Positions 44,212 through 55,180 of a DNA stretch of 64,000 nt are shown here, piece after piece. The position numbers and the translations under genes are program-made. Location: contig NZ_CP044990.1 of the NCBI RefSeq assembly GCF_009017495.1, positions 2,666,001 through 2,730,000 on the forward strand. Reading direction: 5' to 3'. Below the pieces are notes generated by a model that had not been told where the DNA came from, did no database searches, and worked only from the letters and a program-made list of their open reading frames with translations. The stretch comes from Deinococcus sp. AJ005 (GTDB lineage Bacteria; Deinococcota; Deinococci; Deinococcales; Deinococcaceae). Every line of letters begins with the position of its first letter. Position 1 is the first letter of the stretch.

Positions 44212-44982
44212 GTGAAGCGCCTCCTGACGCTGCTGCTGTGCGCCGCGCTGGGGCACGCCGCCGCAGACCGTGCCGATCCAGAGTTCGTCGGTTTCTCGCC
44301 GGACGGGCGCTACGCGGCCCTGGCCCAGTCGGGTGCCCAGGAGGGCAGCGGCAGCGTTTACACCGAACTGTGGGTGGTGGACAGCGCTAAAAATTCCCTG
44401 CTGGAAAGGTTTTACAGCCAGAGTGACGAAAATCCCAGCGCGGGGCAGGGGAACGTCATCAACCGGCAGGTCTTCAACAAGGCCGCGCCTGCCCTCAAAC
44501 GCCTGGGCATCAGCGACACGCGGCCTGGCACGGTGGTCTGGAAGCGCACGCCGCAGGACCTGCGCGCCAGACCCAGCAGCCCGGACGTCTTTCCCGCATC
44601 GGTGCCGGGCCGCCCGAACATGCCCGCCGCACAGACCTACCCGGTGGAATTTGGCGGCAAGCTGTGGCTGTTCCGGCTGGCACAGCTTCCTTTCGGTCCC
44701 AGCAAGGAATGTCCACCCAGCGGCAAATCTCCCGGCTTCTCACGCGGGCTGATGCTCTCGGTCACGTCCAGCCCGAAGCCCGGCACCGAGGTCACCACCA
44801 CCTTGCAGGAAGACAGCCGCGTGCCTGCCAGTCGCCGCTGCACCTTCCACTACGAACTGGCAGAAGTACGCGTGCAGGGCGACTTTATGGCCCTGACGGT
44901 GGCGGTCTACAGCACCTCGGGTTTTGAAGCCAACACGGACATCCGCTACATGCTGGTCACGGCGCGCAGGCCAGACAGGTAA
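44212..44982 (+). CDS. Exported DUF2259 protein
   Basis: 256 aa with a signal peptide (MKRLLTLLLCAALGHAAA). DUF2259 pattern: EFVGFSPDGRYAALAQSGAQ and SVYTELWVVDSAKNSLLE. Predicted secreted family of unknown function. GTG at 44212 lies two bases after the VWA stop, so the two are co-transcribed. Confidence 0.83.
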   Translation: MKRLLTLLLCAALGHAAADRADPEFVGFSPDGRYAALAQSGAQEGSGSVYTELWVVDSAKNSLLERFYSQSDENPSAGQGNVINRQVFNKAAPALKRLGISDTRPGTVVWKRTPQDLRARPSSPDVFPASVPGRPNMPAAQTYPVEFGGKLWLFRLAQLPFGPSKECPPSGKSPGFSRGLMLSVTSSPKPGTEVTTTLQEDSRVPASRRCTFHYELAEVRVQGDFMALTVAVYSTSGFEANTDIRYMLVTARRPDR

Positions 44983-44998
44983 GCCCCTAGACTGACCC

Positions 44999-45361
44999 AT
45001 GCTCAAAATTGGTTCCATCGTCTGGGGCGTGCGCGATCTGGCGCGGGCCATCGCCTTCTGGACGGCAGCGCTGGATTACCTGCCGCGTGAGGAACCGGAC
45101 GAGGACTGGGTGGTCCTGATTCCGCGTGCAGGTTCAGGCGTGCAACTGGCCCTCAAACTCGTTACGTCCGAAAGCGCCCGGCGACACCATCTGGATCTGT
45201 ACGCCCAGGATCAGGGGGCGGAGGTGGCGCGGCTGCTGGCGCTGGGCGCGGTACGCGTGGACTGGCGGTACGGGCCGGAGGCAGATTACGTGGTGCTGGC
45301 CGATCCCGATGGCAACCGCTTTTGCGTGATTCAGAAAAGTATGGACTGGTTCCAACGCTGA
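44999..45361 (+). CDS. VOC-family (glyoxalase/bleomycin resistance-like) protein
   Basis: 120 aa with the paired beta-alpha-beta units: VWGVRDLARAIAFWTAALDY and LADPDGNRFCVIQ. VOC proteins bind a metal and a small substrate; substrate unknown. Leaderless: TAGACT at 44988 lies five bases before ATG. Confidence 0.87.
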   Translation: MLKIGSIVWGVRDLARAIAFWTAALDYLPREEPDEDWVVLIPRAGSGVQLALKLVTSESARRHHLDLYAQDQGAEVARLLALGAVRVDWRYGPEADYVVLADPDGNRFCVIQKSMDWFQR

Positions 45362-45407
45362 GGGACGCTACAGAAGGCCCGCCACGCCCGCGCTAGCCTG
45401 CACGTCT

Positions 45408-45716
45408 ATGGGCAAGAAAGACCGCAATACTCCGCGCATGGCCTTCGCATCGCTGCGCGATATGCCCGGCACCCGCGTCATGTTCTGGGTGGTGGACGAG
45501 TGCCCGTACTGCAATGAGCGCCACCTGCACATCGCCGGAAACCTGCGGATGGCCGATCCCGGCGAATCGCTGGGCGAGTACCCGGCCCCCTGCGATCCTG
45601 CGCGGATGTACGAACTGGCCCTGACTCCCCGCCCAAAGCGCAAGCAGGGCAAGGAAGCCCGCCGCAAGGCCCGCCGCGACGGCAAGGACGAGGTACTGGA
45701 CGACGACAAGTGGTAG
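45408..45716 (+). CDS. Hypothetical protein with a CPYC zinc-type motif
   Basis: 102 aa. VDECPYCNERHLHIAG could bind zinc with CxxC plus histidines. A basic segment (PKRKQGKEARRKARRDGK) and acidic end follow. Leaderless start with TAGCCT at 45394. Function not known; nucleic acid binding is a guess from the basic tail. Confidence 0.7.
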   Translation: MGKKDRNTPRMAFASLRDMPGTRVMFWVVDECPYCNERHLHIAGNLRMADPGESLGEYPAPCDPARMYELALTPRPKRKQGKEARRKARRDGKDEVLDDDKW

Positions 45717-45733
45717 CGACAGGCTAACGCGGA

Positions 45734-46258
45734 CTACCCGCCAATTCGCTTCCAGTACAGCCGCGTTCCCGTTAGCCCCCCGTGCGGTTTGAGGGCGTAG
45801 TCGGGCAACTCTCCGGCAAAGGTGTAGCCCAGACTCTCGTACAATCCTGCCGCCCCCTCGTCGGAGGCGGTGTCCAGGACCAGCATGGTGCGCCCGTTTT
45901 TCACGGCCAGCGCCTCGGCTTCACGCAGCAGGGCGGAAGCCACGCCCTGACCGCGCCACCGGGGACGGGTCATCATCTTGGCGATCTCGGCGCGGTGCGG
46001 CTGGTTGGGCGGGGTGTTCAGAATCAGGGTGACGGTGCCGATGAGCTGTGGGCCGTTCCAGCCGCCCAGAATAATCCGTTCGCCGCGCGAAACAGCAGCC
46101 AGCGCGCCGTCCCAGAACGTTGTAGCAGCCTCCGGCGTCAGCGGGTGCATAAAGCCCACCGAGCCACCCCCAGCCACCGTTTCCACCAGCATGGCGGTCA
46201 GTTGCGTGCAGGTGTCGGGCGCGGCATTCAGGGGTTTGATCTCCAGCTCAAGTTTCAC
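45734..46258 (-). CDS. GNAT-family N-acetyltransferase
   Basis: 174 aa. The acetyl-CoA pyrophosphate loop is RPRWRGQGVASALLREAEAL (Q/RxxGxG/A), with VLDTASDEGAAGLYESLGYT behind it. Substrate unknown. GTG start. Convergent with the preceding gene, divergent from 46416. Confidence 0.9.
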   Translation of the reverse strand: MKLELEIKPLNAAPDTCTQLTAMLVETVAGGGSVGFMHPLTPEAATTFWDGALAAVSRGERIILGGWNGPQLIGTVTLILNTPPNQPHRAEIAKMMTRPRWRGQGVASALLREAEALAVKNGRTMLVLDTASDEGAAGLYESLGYTFAGELPDYALKPHGGLTGTRLYWKRIGG

Positions 46259-46415
46259 TGCCGGGCCAGTGCGACGGGGCGGAAGACCGGGGCAATGCGT
46301 TTCATCTGCCTGCCATAGTGGCGTTTCCCAGCGTGGATGTGAAGGCCAGTCTCAGTTCGCACGCTTTTCCTCATCGCGCACCATTTCTGCGGCGCTTGTG
46401 GCCTAGCATGAGGGT

Positions 46416-46943
46416 GTGAAAGGACTACGGCTAATTCTCTCTGCCCTAGTGGGGTTCGCCGCGGCGCTGGTGGCCTACAGCGCCGTCTTCGTGCGCGGCG
46501 ACATGTCCGGGGTCATGGGCTACCTGCGGGCCAGGGGCGCGCTCCGCAGGTTGACCGAGGGCGGCGCAGATGCTGGGGCGGTAGCAGCAGCCCACGACGC
46601 GCTGAGGACCCTGGGCGCTCAGGTGGGCGATCCGGTGCTGGCCGCCCGGCTGATCCCACTGGCACTGCTGGTGGGGCTGGCCGTGGGTTACGCGGTGTGG
46701 CGCGTCTTCGGGCGCAAGCAGACGCAGGAGGGCCGCCCCGACGTGCAGGAGCGGATGGTCTACCGTCTGGCGTGGCGCAAGGGCGGCGTGTTCACCCTGA
46801 ACGATCTGGCCGAGAGCAGCCCGCTGGACGAGGCGCAGGCCCGTGCCGTGACCGCCCGCATGCTGGAAGTGGGCCGCCTGACCCGCGACGGCGAGGCGTT
46901 CTCAGTGCGCTCTGGTACAACACAGTCGGGAAGCCGCGCATGA
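46416..46943 (+). CDS. Membrane protein with winged-helix-like C-terminal part
   Basis: 175 aa. Two hydrophobic helices (about 5-25 and 79-96) bracket an alanine-rich loop; the C-terminal 60 residues (MVYRLAWRKGGVFTLNDLAE, then LDEAQARAVTARMLEVGRLT) look like a winged helix. Leaderless GTG: TAGCAT at 46405, five bases before. Its stop overlaps the next start (ATGA). Confidence 0.75.
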   Translation: MKGLRLILSALVGFAAALVAYSAVFVRGDMSGVMGYLRARGALRRLTEGGADAGAVAAAHDALRTLGAQVGDPVLAARLIPLALLVGLAVGYAVWRVFGRKQTQEGRPDVQERMVYRLAWRKGGVFTLNDLAESSPLDEAQARAVTARMLEVGRLTRDGEAFSVRSGTTQSGSRA

Positions 46944-47335
46944 CTTTCAATGCTGATCAGTTGGCCACCCTGCTGGACGAGGCCAACCATGCCCCCTGGG
47001 AAAGCGTGCGTGCCGCTCTGGCCACCATTGACGGGCAGCCACACCCGCGCGTGGGCTGGCTGACCAGCCATCTGACCGCCACCAAGCGCGATTACTGGAC
47101 CCAGATCGCCGCCGCCACGAACACCCCCGCCCCCGACGACGCGGCAGGATTGACCCGCCTGATGGCCTGGGAGGTGGACGCCGCCCGCGCGCTGAATGCC
47201 GGGGCGCTCCAGACCCGGCTGACGCACAGCAACGAGAGCATGACCGTCTCGGAAGTGCTGCGCCTGAATGCCCGCCACACCGTCTGGCACGCCGGGCAGA
47301 TTGCCGCGCTGGCAAATCCCACCCGACTGGCCTAG
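46940..47335 (+). CDS. DinB-superfamily protein
   Basis: 131 aa. Four-helix pattern with the metal histidines of the DinB/YfiT fold: GWLTSHLTATKRDYW in the middle and NARHTVWHAGQIAAL near the end (HxxxH). It may be a thiol-dependent transferase; substrate unknown. Starts inside the stop of the previous gene. Confidence 0.8.
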   Translation: MTFNADQLATLLDEANHAPWESVRAALATIDGQPHPRVGWLTSHLTATKRDYWTQIAAATNTPAPDDAAGLTRLMAWEVDAARALNAGALQTRLTHSNESMTVSEVLRLNARHTVWHAGQIAALANPTRLA

Positions 47336-47361
47336 CTGCCGCCCTTGCCCGGAGCCTCCCC

Positions 47362-47676
47362 ATGCCTGAAGAACGCCCCTTTCTGACCGAGGCCAGTCCG
47401 CAGGGCGAACACGCCGCCGCCGCCGCGCCGCCCGCCCTGTTTGATCTGGCGGTCAACCGGGCCTGGGCGGCGCTACGGGGATTCCCGTCCAGCGACCTAG
47501 CGTCGGCGCAGGCATCTACTTTTCTGGGAGGCTGGCACGCCCGCACCCGCTTTGCCCGCCGCGTGCCGCTGGACGCAGTCAAGGCGGCGGTTCAGCAGCA
47601 TCCGGGCGGCAGCGAATACCACTGGGCCGGGGGGCCAGATGGAGGGTGGAGGGCAGGGAAAGCGCCGTTTCCATAG
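47362..47676 (+). CDS. Small hypothetical protein
   Basis: 104 aa, alanine-rich in the first half, then ARTRFARRVPLDAVKAAVQQ. GGAG stands before ATG. It follows the DinB-like gene by 26 bases and is likely in its operon. No family recognised. Confidence 0.6.
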   Translation: MPEERPFLTEASPQGEHAAAAAPPALFDLAVNRAWAALRGFPSSDLASAQASTFLGGWHARTRFARRVPLDAVKAAVQQHPGGSEYHWAGGPDGGWRAGKAPFP

Positions 47677-47709
47677 CTTCCGGCTCTCAGAGCGTCCAGC
47701 ACACGAGAA

Positions 47710-47740
47710 CAGCCCACCCCCTATCTGCGGGAGTGGGCTG
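47710..47740. terminator. Hairpin between convergent genes
   Basis: CAGCCCAC pairs with GTGGGCTG, extended by CCC/GGG inside, in the gap between two convergent genes. Following T-runs are weak, so termination is likely but not strong. Confidence 0.6.
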
Positions 47741-47759
47741 TTGAAACTTTGTGAGGCGC

Positions 47760-49367
47760 TTACAGCACCAGGGCGATAGGTTTTTCCAGCGACTCGGCCA
47801 CGCGGGTCAGGAACTGGGCGGCCTGACGGGGGTTCACGTCGCCATTCAGGCTCAGGGCGGCGCGGCCATCCTGCACGCGGCCCAGGCTGAGGGTCAGGGT
47901 ATGCGGGAAGTGCAGATCGTCCACGCCCAGCGTTCCGGCGTCGGTGACCAGCAGATCGGGGGCACTGGTCTGGCCGCTATGCAGGGCGGTCATGGCGTCG
48001 CGCAGCGCACCCCCCCTGATGGGCTGGTCCTGACCGTCTGCGCCTTGTAGGGCCACATGCCCCAGGTCCAGTCCCAGGATGTCGGCGTGGCGCTGCGCGG
48101 CGCGGGCCACCAGGAAGGCCAATGAGACGTCCTTGCCCAGGGCGTCGGAGAGTTGGGCGCGCAGATCGTCTGCTGCCGCCACACTGGCGTCGCGGCGCAG
48201 ATAGGTGCCAAACCACACGGCGCTGGCGGGCATGTCCGTGCTGGCACTGGCGGCCGCGGGCTGGATTTCTGGCTGAGCGGCGGGTTGCTGAACTTCCGTC
48301 TCGGCAACAGGCTGAGGTGCAGTTTCCTGCGCTGCCATGACTTCGGGGGCCGCGTCGTATTCGGGGGCCACATAGTCTTCGAGTTCCGGGGCTTCCATTT
48401 CCAGGGCTTCCATCTCGGGGGCCTGAACTTCTGCTGGAATCTGAATCTCTTCTGGAACCTGGATTTCGGGAGCATCCACCTCGGCGGCATAGACCTCCGT
48501 GGTGCTGGTTTCCTCGACCTGGGGTTCGGCGGCGGCCACTTCAGCCACTGGCATCTGAACAGCCGGGGTCTCCACATCGAATTCCGGCGCGCTCAGCTCG
48601 GCGGCGTACCCACTGGCGGCCTCGCTGACGGATACAGGCTGCATGGGCTGAACTTCGGGCGTCGGCGTGGGCGCAGGAACGGACGCGGCGGGCGCGGCCT
48701 CGGCCCCCTTATCCTTGCGGTACAGGCGCGAGAGCAGGCCACTCAGGCCCCCGCCCGCTGCCGCCACATCGGTGTGGCTGACACCGGGCGCGCTGGCGGC
48801 TGGCACCTGCACGGCGGGCATCTGCACTTCGGGAAGATGAACTTCGTGGGCGGGCACCGGCTCGGGGGCGCTCAGGCTGGGGAAGGCGAGTTCGGGCGCT
48901 TCCTGAATGTACGGAGGCTGCTGGGCCGGGGTCTGCGCCGGGGCGAAGGACCAGTCGGTGGCGATGGGCTGCGGTTCGGCGGCCAGTGGGGCGTCCAGAT
49001 CGGCCATATCGTCGTCCAGCTCGAAATCCATATTGTCGTGGGTGGCGCTGGCCACAGCGTTGAAAGCAGGGACCTCCGGCGCGCGGGACTGCGTGACGAA
49101 CTCGGCAATGTCGCTGTCGATCCCGGCCTGACTGAGCATGTCGGCGCTGAACATCCCGGCAGGGAGCTGCTCGTCGCCGGTCCAGCCCTCGGGCATTTCA
49201 TCGACCGGGGTGGACGGCGGTTCTTCCTCGCCGCTCATGATGCGTGACAGATAGTTCAGGATGTCCTGCTCGATAACCGTACCGCCCGAGCCGGACCCCC
49301 TCAACTGCTGCCATTCGATGCCGTTCGCTTCTGCCAGAATCTTGGCGAGCGGAGCAATTTGTTCCAT
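47760..49367 (-). CDS. E2-like protein without lipoyl domain, with disordered middle
   Basis: 535 aa from the ATG at 49367 (GGGGG seven bases before). Residues 1-40 are an E3-binding (peripheral-subunit-binding) domain: IAPLAKILAEANGIEWQQLR, GSGSGGTVIEQDILNYL. Residues about 60-400 are low-complexity Pro/Ala/Glu/Val with repeated PEVQMPAVQVPA-like words. The C-terminal 130 residues resemble the acyltransferase domain, but the catalytic HxxxDG is absent (the region reads ALSLNGDVNPRQAAQFL) and there is no lipoyl domain. It is thus a likely non-catalytic scaffold or partner of 2-oxoacid dehydrogenases. Confidence 0.82.
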   Translation of the reverse strand: MEQIAPLAKILAEANGIEWQQLRGSGSGGTVIEQDILNYLSRIMSGEEEPPSTPVDEMPEGWTGDEQLPAGMFSADMLSQAGIDSDIAEFVTQSRAPEVPAFNAVASATHDNMDFELDDDMADLDAPLAAEPQPIATDWSFAPAQTPAQQPPYIQEAPELAFPSLSAPEPVPAHEVHLPEVQMPAVQVPAASAPGVSHTDVAAAGGGLSGLLSRLYRKDKGAEAAPAASVPAPTPTPEVQPMQPVSVSEAASGYAAELSAPEFDVETPAVQMPVAEVAAAEPQVEETSTTEVYAAEVDAPEIQVPEEIQIPAEVQAPEMEALEMEAPELEDYVAPEYDAAPEVMAAQETAPQPVAETEVQQPAAQPEIQPAAASASTDMPASAVWFGTYLRRDASVAAADDLRAQLSDALGKDVSLAFLVARAAQRHADILGLDLGHVALQGADGQDQPIRGGALRDAMTALHSGQTSAPDLLVTDAGTLGVDDLHFPHTLTLSLGRVQDGRAALSLNGDVNPRQAAQFLTRVAESLEKPIALVL

Positions 49368-49658
49368 TCCCATCCCCCTTTGCTCGCCCACATCCAGCTT
49401 CATGGGCGTCCGTGCGGCACGCCCGCCCCGTTCCCATCCAGGGGGAACAGCAGGCCGGGCGCGGGCAAGGTCATGAACGCAGAGTGCCCCGAACGGTCTG
49501 ACAGCGTTCTTTCACGGTAAAAGCGTTGATATATACAACTCCACTCTGATAGGAGCCACTCCCTGTCCCGATCCCCGGAAAATACCGTCTGATACATGCT
49601 TTAAGGCCTTCCAGCGAACAACAGGGGCAAGGCCGGAGAGGGTGCTAGGCTACGGCCC

Positions 49659-49723
49659 ATGTCGCCTTCCCCTTCCCAGTCGTGGGCCATACGGGCCAGT
49701 GCGGAGCTGCCCCAGGCGCGGCC

Positions 49724-49730
<7 letters not shown>
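49659..49730 (+). CDS. Leaderless upstream ORF (23 codons)
   Basis: ATG at 49659 lies seven bases after TAGGCT (49646-49651), the window's leaderless arrangement. The frame ends TGA at 49728-49730, overlapping the ATG of the dehydrogenase-like gene (49724). That gene has no ribosome site of its own, so translation may depend on reading this short frame. Peptide: MSPSPSQSWAIRASAELPQA then three more. Confidence 0.45.
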
Positions 49731-51410
<1,680 letters not shown>

Positions 51411-51476
51411 AGCAGGGCTGAGACTTGGCAGCCAATATTGGGATTCAATGAGCAGTGAGCTGGATGGCCAAAAGAC

Positions 51477-51625
51477 AACCCCTCAGTCAACTTCGCTGGC
51501 AGATGCCTTCAAGAGAGGGAGTCAAGGAGCGCAGAAGTCCGTTCTGCACAGCAATTTCCTTACCTCCCTACTCAGGGGAGGTGCCCCGAAAGGGCGGACT
51601 CGCAGAGCTGCGAAGCAGAGGGGTT
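51477..51625. repeat. MITE-like repeat, copy B (about 149 bp)
   Basis: Ends AACCCCTC and GAGGGGTT. Internal order matches copy A at 41431: a CCTT...AGGGAG-CAAG word, then CTCCCT-CAGGGGAG, GGACT, AGCT, then AGAGGGGTT. Lies between convergent udk and trmFO. Confidence 0.72.
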
Positions 51626-51669
51626 AAGCGAGCAGGGCCACCTCAGAACCCGATTCCGCATTGCCGTTC

Positions 51670-53082
51670 TCAGCGCAAAACCGGCTGCACCTGAGCCTCT
51701 ATACTCTCCTCCCCATGCGGCACGGGCGGCGGCGTCACCGGCAAGCCCGCCTCCTCTCCGGCCCAGGCCATGAACGCGTTCAGGCCGCGCCGGAACAGGA
51801 TCGGACGCTTTTCCTGCTTGCCCAGCTTGCGGACCTTGCCGTTCGGCCCCGGCTGGGGCGCAGGCAGCTCTGGCACCAGCGCCCAGTTGACGTTCATGGG
51901 CTGGAAGTTCTTGGGGTTGGCGCTGGCGAGGTAGCGGACTAAACCGCCCAGCATGGACTCGGCGGGCGGCGTGAGCGGCGTCAGGCCCTGCGCCAGCCGC
52001 GCCGCATTCGTTCCGGCCAGCCAGCCCGTCGCGGCACTTTCCAGATAGCCCTCGGTTCCGGCCAGCACGCCCGCCACGAACTTCTGCGGATCGGCACGCA
52101 GTTGCAGGGTGGAGTCCAGCACCTGTGGCGCGTTCAGGTAGGTGTTGCGGTGCATCACGCCGTAGCGGACGATCTCTGCATCGTTCAAACCGGGGATCAG
52201 TTGCACCACCGCCTTCTGATCGCCCCACTTCAGGCCCGTTTGAAAGCCCACCAGGGACCACAAACGGCCCTCACGGTCTTCCTGACGGAGCTGAGCCACG
52301 GCGTAGGGCCAGCGCCCGGTGCGCGGATCGTCCAGACCTTTGGGGGACATGGGGCCAAAGCGGGGGGTATCCACGCCCCGGCGCGCGATTTCCTCGATGG
52401 GCATGCAGCCCTCGAAGAATTCCAGCTTTTCCCAGTCGTGCGGGGTATGGGCGCGGGCCTGTTCCAGTGCGCCAAAAAAGGCCAGATACTCGTCCTTGGT
52501 AAACGGGCAGTTGATGTAATCGGCGCTCTGGTCATAGCGCCCGGCCCGCCAGCACACGTCCATATCGATGCTGGAAAAGTCGATTACCGGGGCGGCAGCG
52601 TCGTAAAAGCTGAGGCGTTCGCTGCCCGTCAGCCGTGCCACGTCGGCGGCCAGGGCGTCGCTGGTCAGGGGGCCGGAGGCGATCACGGCAATACCCTCCG
52701 GCACGGCCTCCACCTCGCCTTCAACGACTTCGATCAGCGGGTGTTCGCGCACCGCTTTGGTCACCCGCGCGCTGAATTCGTCGCGTTCCACAGCTAGGGC
52801 ATTTCCGGCGGGCAGTTTGGAGGCGTCCGCCGCCGTCACGATGCCGCCGCCCACGCTGCGGAGTTCGGCCTGCAACAGCCCCTTGCTCTGGCGCTCGCCC
52901 TCGCCGCCCAGAGAGTTGCTGCACACCAGTTCGGCAAAGCCGCCCGAACGGTGCGCGGGGGTCATCTTGACGGGGCGCATCTCGTGCAGTCGCACGCGAA
53001 CGCCCTGGCTGGCAGCGGCCAGCGCGGCCTCGGACCCGGCCAGGCCCGCGCCGATCACGGTGATGGAAGAAGGAGTGGTCAT
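51670..53082 (-). CDS. trmFO: tRNA (uracil-5-)-methyltransferase, folate/FAD-dependent
   Basis: 470 aa. Forms 5-methyluridine at tRNA position 54 using methylene-tetrahydrofolate and FAD. Marks: FAD-binding VIGAGLAGSEAALAAASQGV, MRPVKMTPAHRSGGFAELVC, SNSLGGEGERQSKGLLQAEL and GCMPIEEIARRGVDTPRFGP. Typical of Gram-positive and Deinococcus/Thermus lineages in place of TrmA. Stands alone. Confidence 0.95.
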   Translation of the reverse strand: MTTPSSITVIGAGLAGSEAALAAASQGVRVRLHEMRPVKMTPAHRSGGFAELVCSNSLGGEGERQSKGLLQAELRSVGGGIVTAADASKLPAGNALAVERDEFSARVTKAVREHPLIEVVEGEVEAVPEGIAVIASGPLTSDALAADVARLTGSERLSFYDAAAPVIDFSSIDMDVCWRAGRYDQSADYINCPFTKDEYLAFFGALEQARAHTPHDWEKLEFFEGCMPIEEIARRGVDTPRFGPMSPKGLDDPRTGRWPYAVAQLRQEDREGRLWSLVGFQTGLKWGDQKAVVQLIPGLNDAEIVRYGVMHRNTYLNAPQVLDSTLQLRADPQKFVAGVLAGTEGYLESAATGWLAGTNAARLAQGLTPLTPPAESMLGGLVRYLASANPKNFQPMNVNWALVPELPAPQPGPNGKVRKLGKQEKRPILFRRGLNAFMAWAGEEAGLPVTPPPVPHGEESIEAQVQPVLR

Positions 53083-53148
53083 GTCGGGCAGTTTAGGGGA
53101 GGTGGGATGGGAAACGCAGTGCGCGGGAGGGGATTTCCGGGACTCGCC

Positions 53149-53973
53149 TCACCGTTCTGGCGTACCGCCCACTTCCTTTTTGATGCGCGAGAGCCACTCG
53201 TACAGCACCGTTTGCAGGGCATACAGTCGGTCCGAGGGTAGCGGCAGCGTGGAATCGAAGCGCGTCTCAGTTGCAGGGACGCTGATGACGTTCACGCCCT
53301 GCAAGGCGAAAATGCCTGCCGCGCGGCGCGAGTGGCTGGGGCTGGTCACCAGAAGAATCTGCTTCCAGCCCCGCGCCGCCGCCAGATCACGCACGCGGGC
53401 CGCCTCGTCGGTGGTGGTGGTGACGTTGCTCAGGTTCACGACTTGCGGGCCATTTTGCGGATACAGCCCCCGGATGATCTCGCGCTCGATCACACTCATC
53501 TTGGGACAGGTGGCCGAGAACACGTCGGACTGCTCGGAGACGGTCACGACGGGCGCGTATCCGGCCCGCCACAGCTTCAGGCCCGCCATCAAGCGGCTCA
53601 GGCTGGGAGATTCCAGCACCCGCGTGCCGCACTGCACGCCGCCGCCCAGCACCACGATGGCGTCGGCCTTCTGCGGCGGCTGAGAAAGCGTCAACGCGTT
53701 CAGCGGGCCGCGCAGCACAGGCGTCAGCAGGCACAGCGCGAGCAGCAGCGCCAGCGTTCCAGCGCCGACATACAGAACCCGGCGGCTGGGGGTGAAGGCT
53801 CCGGCCACTCCGCCAGCCAGGATAAGCAGCAGCAAAAGCACTTCGGGGGCACGGACCTGTCCCAGAAAGGCGGCTAGAACGCCCAGAGCTGCGCCGATGG
53901 TCGCGCCGCCCAGCACGCCGGGCCACATGGCGCGGAAGGCGAGCCGGGAGCGGGCCGGGAGGAGCCGGGTCAA
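53149..53973 (-). CDS. DUF218 (SanA/ElyC/YdcF) membrane protein
   Basis: 274 aa. Two to three N-terminal helices (about 15-90), then the DUF218 domain: KADAIVVLGGGVQCGTRVLE, SLSRLMAGLKLWRAGYAPVV, and ILLVTSPSHSRRAAGIFALQ. Such proteins are linked to envelope polymers and vancomycin tolerance. The TTG start overlaps the MscS stop (TTGA), so it is coupled to the channel gene upstream. Confidence 0.87.
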   Translation of the reverse strand: MTRLLPARSRLAFRAMWPGVLGGATIGAALGVLAAFLGQVRAPEVLLLLLILAGGVAGAFTPSRRVLYVGAGTLALLLALCLLTPVLRGPLNALTLSQPPQKADAIVVLGGGVQCGTRVLESPSLSRLMAGLKLWRAGYAPVVTVSEQSDVFSATCPKMSVIEREIIRGLYPQNGPQVVNLSNVTTTTDEAARVRDLAAARGWKQILLVTSPSHSRRAAGIFALQGVNVISVPATETRFDSTLPLPSDRLYALQTVLYEWLSRIKKEVGGTPER

Positions 53974-55121
53974 TGTTCGTCACGCTGGGGCCGGACCGAG
54001 GGTTCCAGCGCGGCGGGCAGAAATGCCTCCAGCCCCTTCGCGCCGTCGATGTGCACTTGCAGGTGCGGAAAGGGCAGACTCATGCCGCCTGCCTGCAAGG
54101 CTTCCTTGGCCGCTTCCCTGATCTGCATGGAAATCACCGGATAGGAGGCGATATTGGCCTCGCTGACCCAGAAACGCATGATCACGTCCACGCTCGACGC
54201 GCTCAGCTCCCTGACCAGCAGCAGCGGGGCGGGTTCCTTCTCAGTCCTGGGATGCGCGGTCATGACGTCCAGCAGGATGCGGCGCACGTCCTCCACCCGC
54301 TCCTTGTACTCCACGCCGATCAGCACGTTCAGGCGCAGCGGGCCGCCCGCCGTCAGGTTGACCACCACGGCCCCGGCCACGTCCTTGTTGGGGATAGACA
54401 CGAATTCGTTGTCGCGGGTGCGGATGCGGGTGGTCCGCAGGGTCAGGCCGCTGACCTGTCCTTCCTGGTCCTTCACGCGAATCCAGTCGCCGATGCGAAA
54501 GGGCCGGTCCAGCAACAGGGTCACGCCGCTGATCAGGTTGGCCAGGATGTCCTGCGCGGCAAACCCCACCGCCAGCCCCAGCACACCCAGCCCGCCCAGG
54601 ATGGGCAGCAGGTTCACGTTGAACTGCTCGAACACCAGATAGATGCCGCTCATGGCCCAGACCACCCGCACCACGTTTTTCATCAGCAGTTCCAGGCTGC
54701 CGTCCAGGCCCCAGCGCAGGGTCTGGCGATGCAACAGGTGTTCCAGCAGGTTCCAGCCCACGTACAGCAGCAGCAGGAGCGCGTAAACCCGGAAGATGGC
54801 CGGGCCGTACCTCGCCAGCGGTGGAAACAGAGCCGTAACTGAGATCAGCACCAGCATCAGCAGGGTCAGGCGCAGCACCACGCGCAGGATGCGGTGCGTG
54901 ACGGACCGGGCGTCAGGCGGCACGACCCGCTTGACCGCACCGTGCAGCACGCGCGAGATGATCCAGAAGACCAACGAATAGAGTGCCACCAGCGCCAGTG
55001 CCAGCAGCAGCGTCGGGCCGTACTGTGCAGCGGCCCGCGCCGTGTCGGTCCAGGCCCGGTCCACGATGCCCGAGATGGTATCGACCCCCAGCAGGCGAGA
55101 GGTGTCGACTTGGTTTGCCAT
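53970..55121 (-). CDS. MscS-family mechanosensitive ion channel
   Basis: 383 aa. Hydrophobic helices at about 25-55, 75-100 and 130-150, then the pore helix and beta domain typical of MscS (GLGVLGLAVGFAAQDILANL, ISGVTLLLDRPFRIGDWIRV, TLRTTRIRTRDNEFVSIPNK). It would release solutes on osmotic downshock. First gene of a pair with DUF218. Confidence 0.93.
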   Translation of the reverse strand: MANQVDTSRLLGVDTISGIVDRAWTDTARAAAQYGPTLLLALALVALYSLVFWIISRVLHGAVKRVVPPDARSVTHRILRVVLRLTLLMLVLISVTALFPPLARYGPAIFRVYALLLLLYVGWNLLEHLLHRQTLRWGLDGSLELLMKNVVRVVWAMSGIYLVFEQFNVNLLPILGGLGVLGLAVGFAAQDILANLISGVTLLLDRPFRIGDWIRVKDQEGQVSGLTLRTTRIRTRDNEFVSIPNKDVAGAVVVNLTAGGPLRLNVLIGVEYKERVEDVRRILLDVMTAHPRTEKEPAPLLLVRELSASSVDVIMRFWVSEANIASYPVISMQIREAAKEALQAGGMSLPFPHLQVHIDGAKGLEAFLPAALEPSVRPQRDEH

Positions 55122-55180
55122 TGCCCGCAGTCTACGGCGCAGGTCATTCGCCCACAGAGGCCGTTCCTATACTGACCCGC

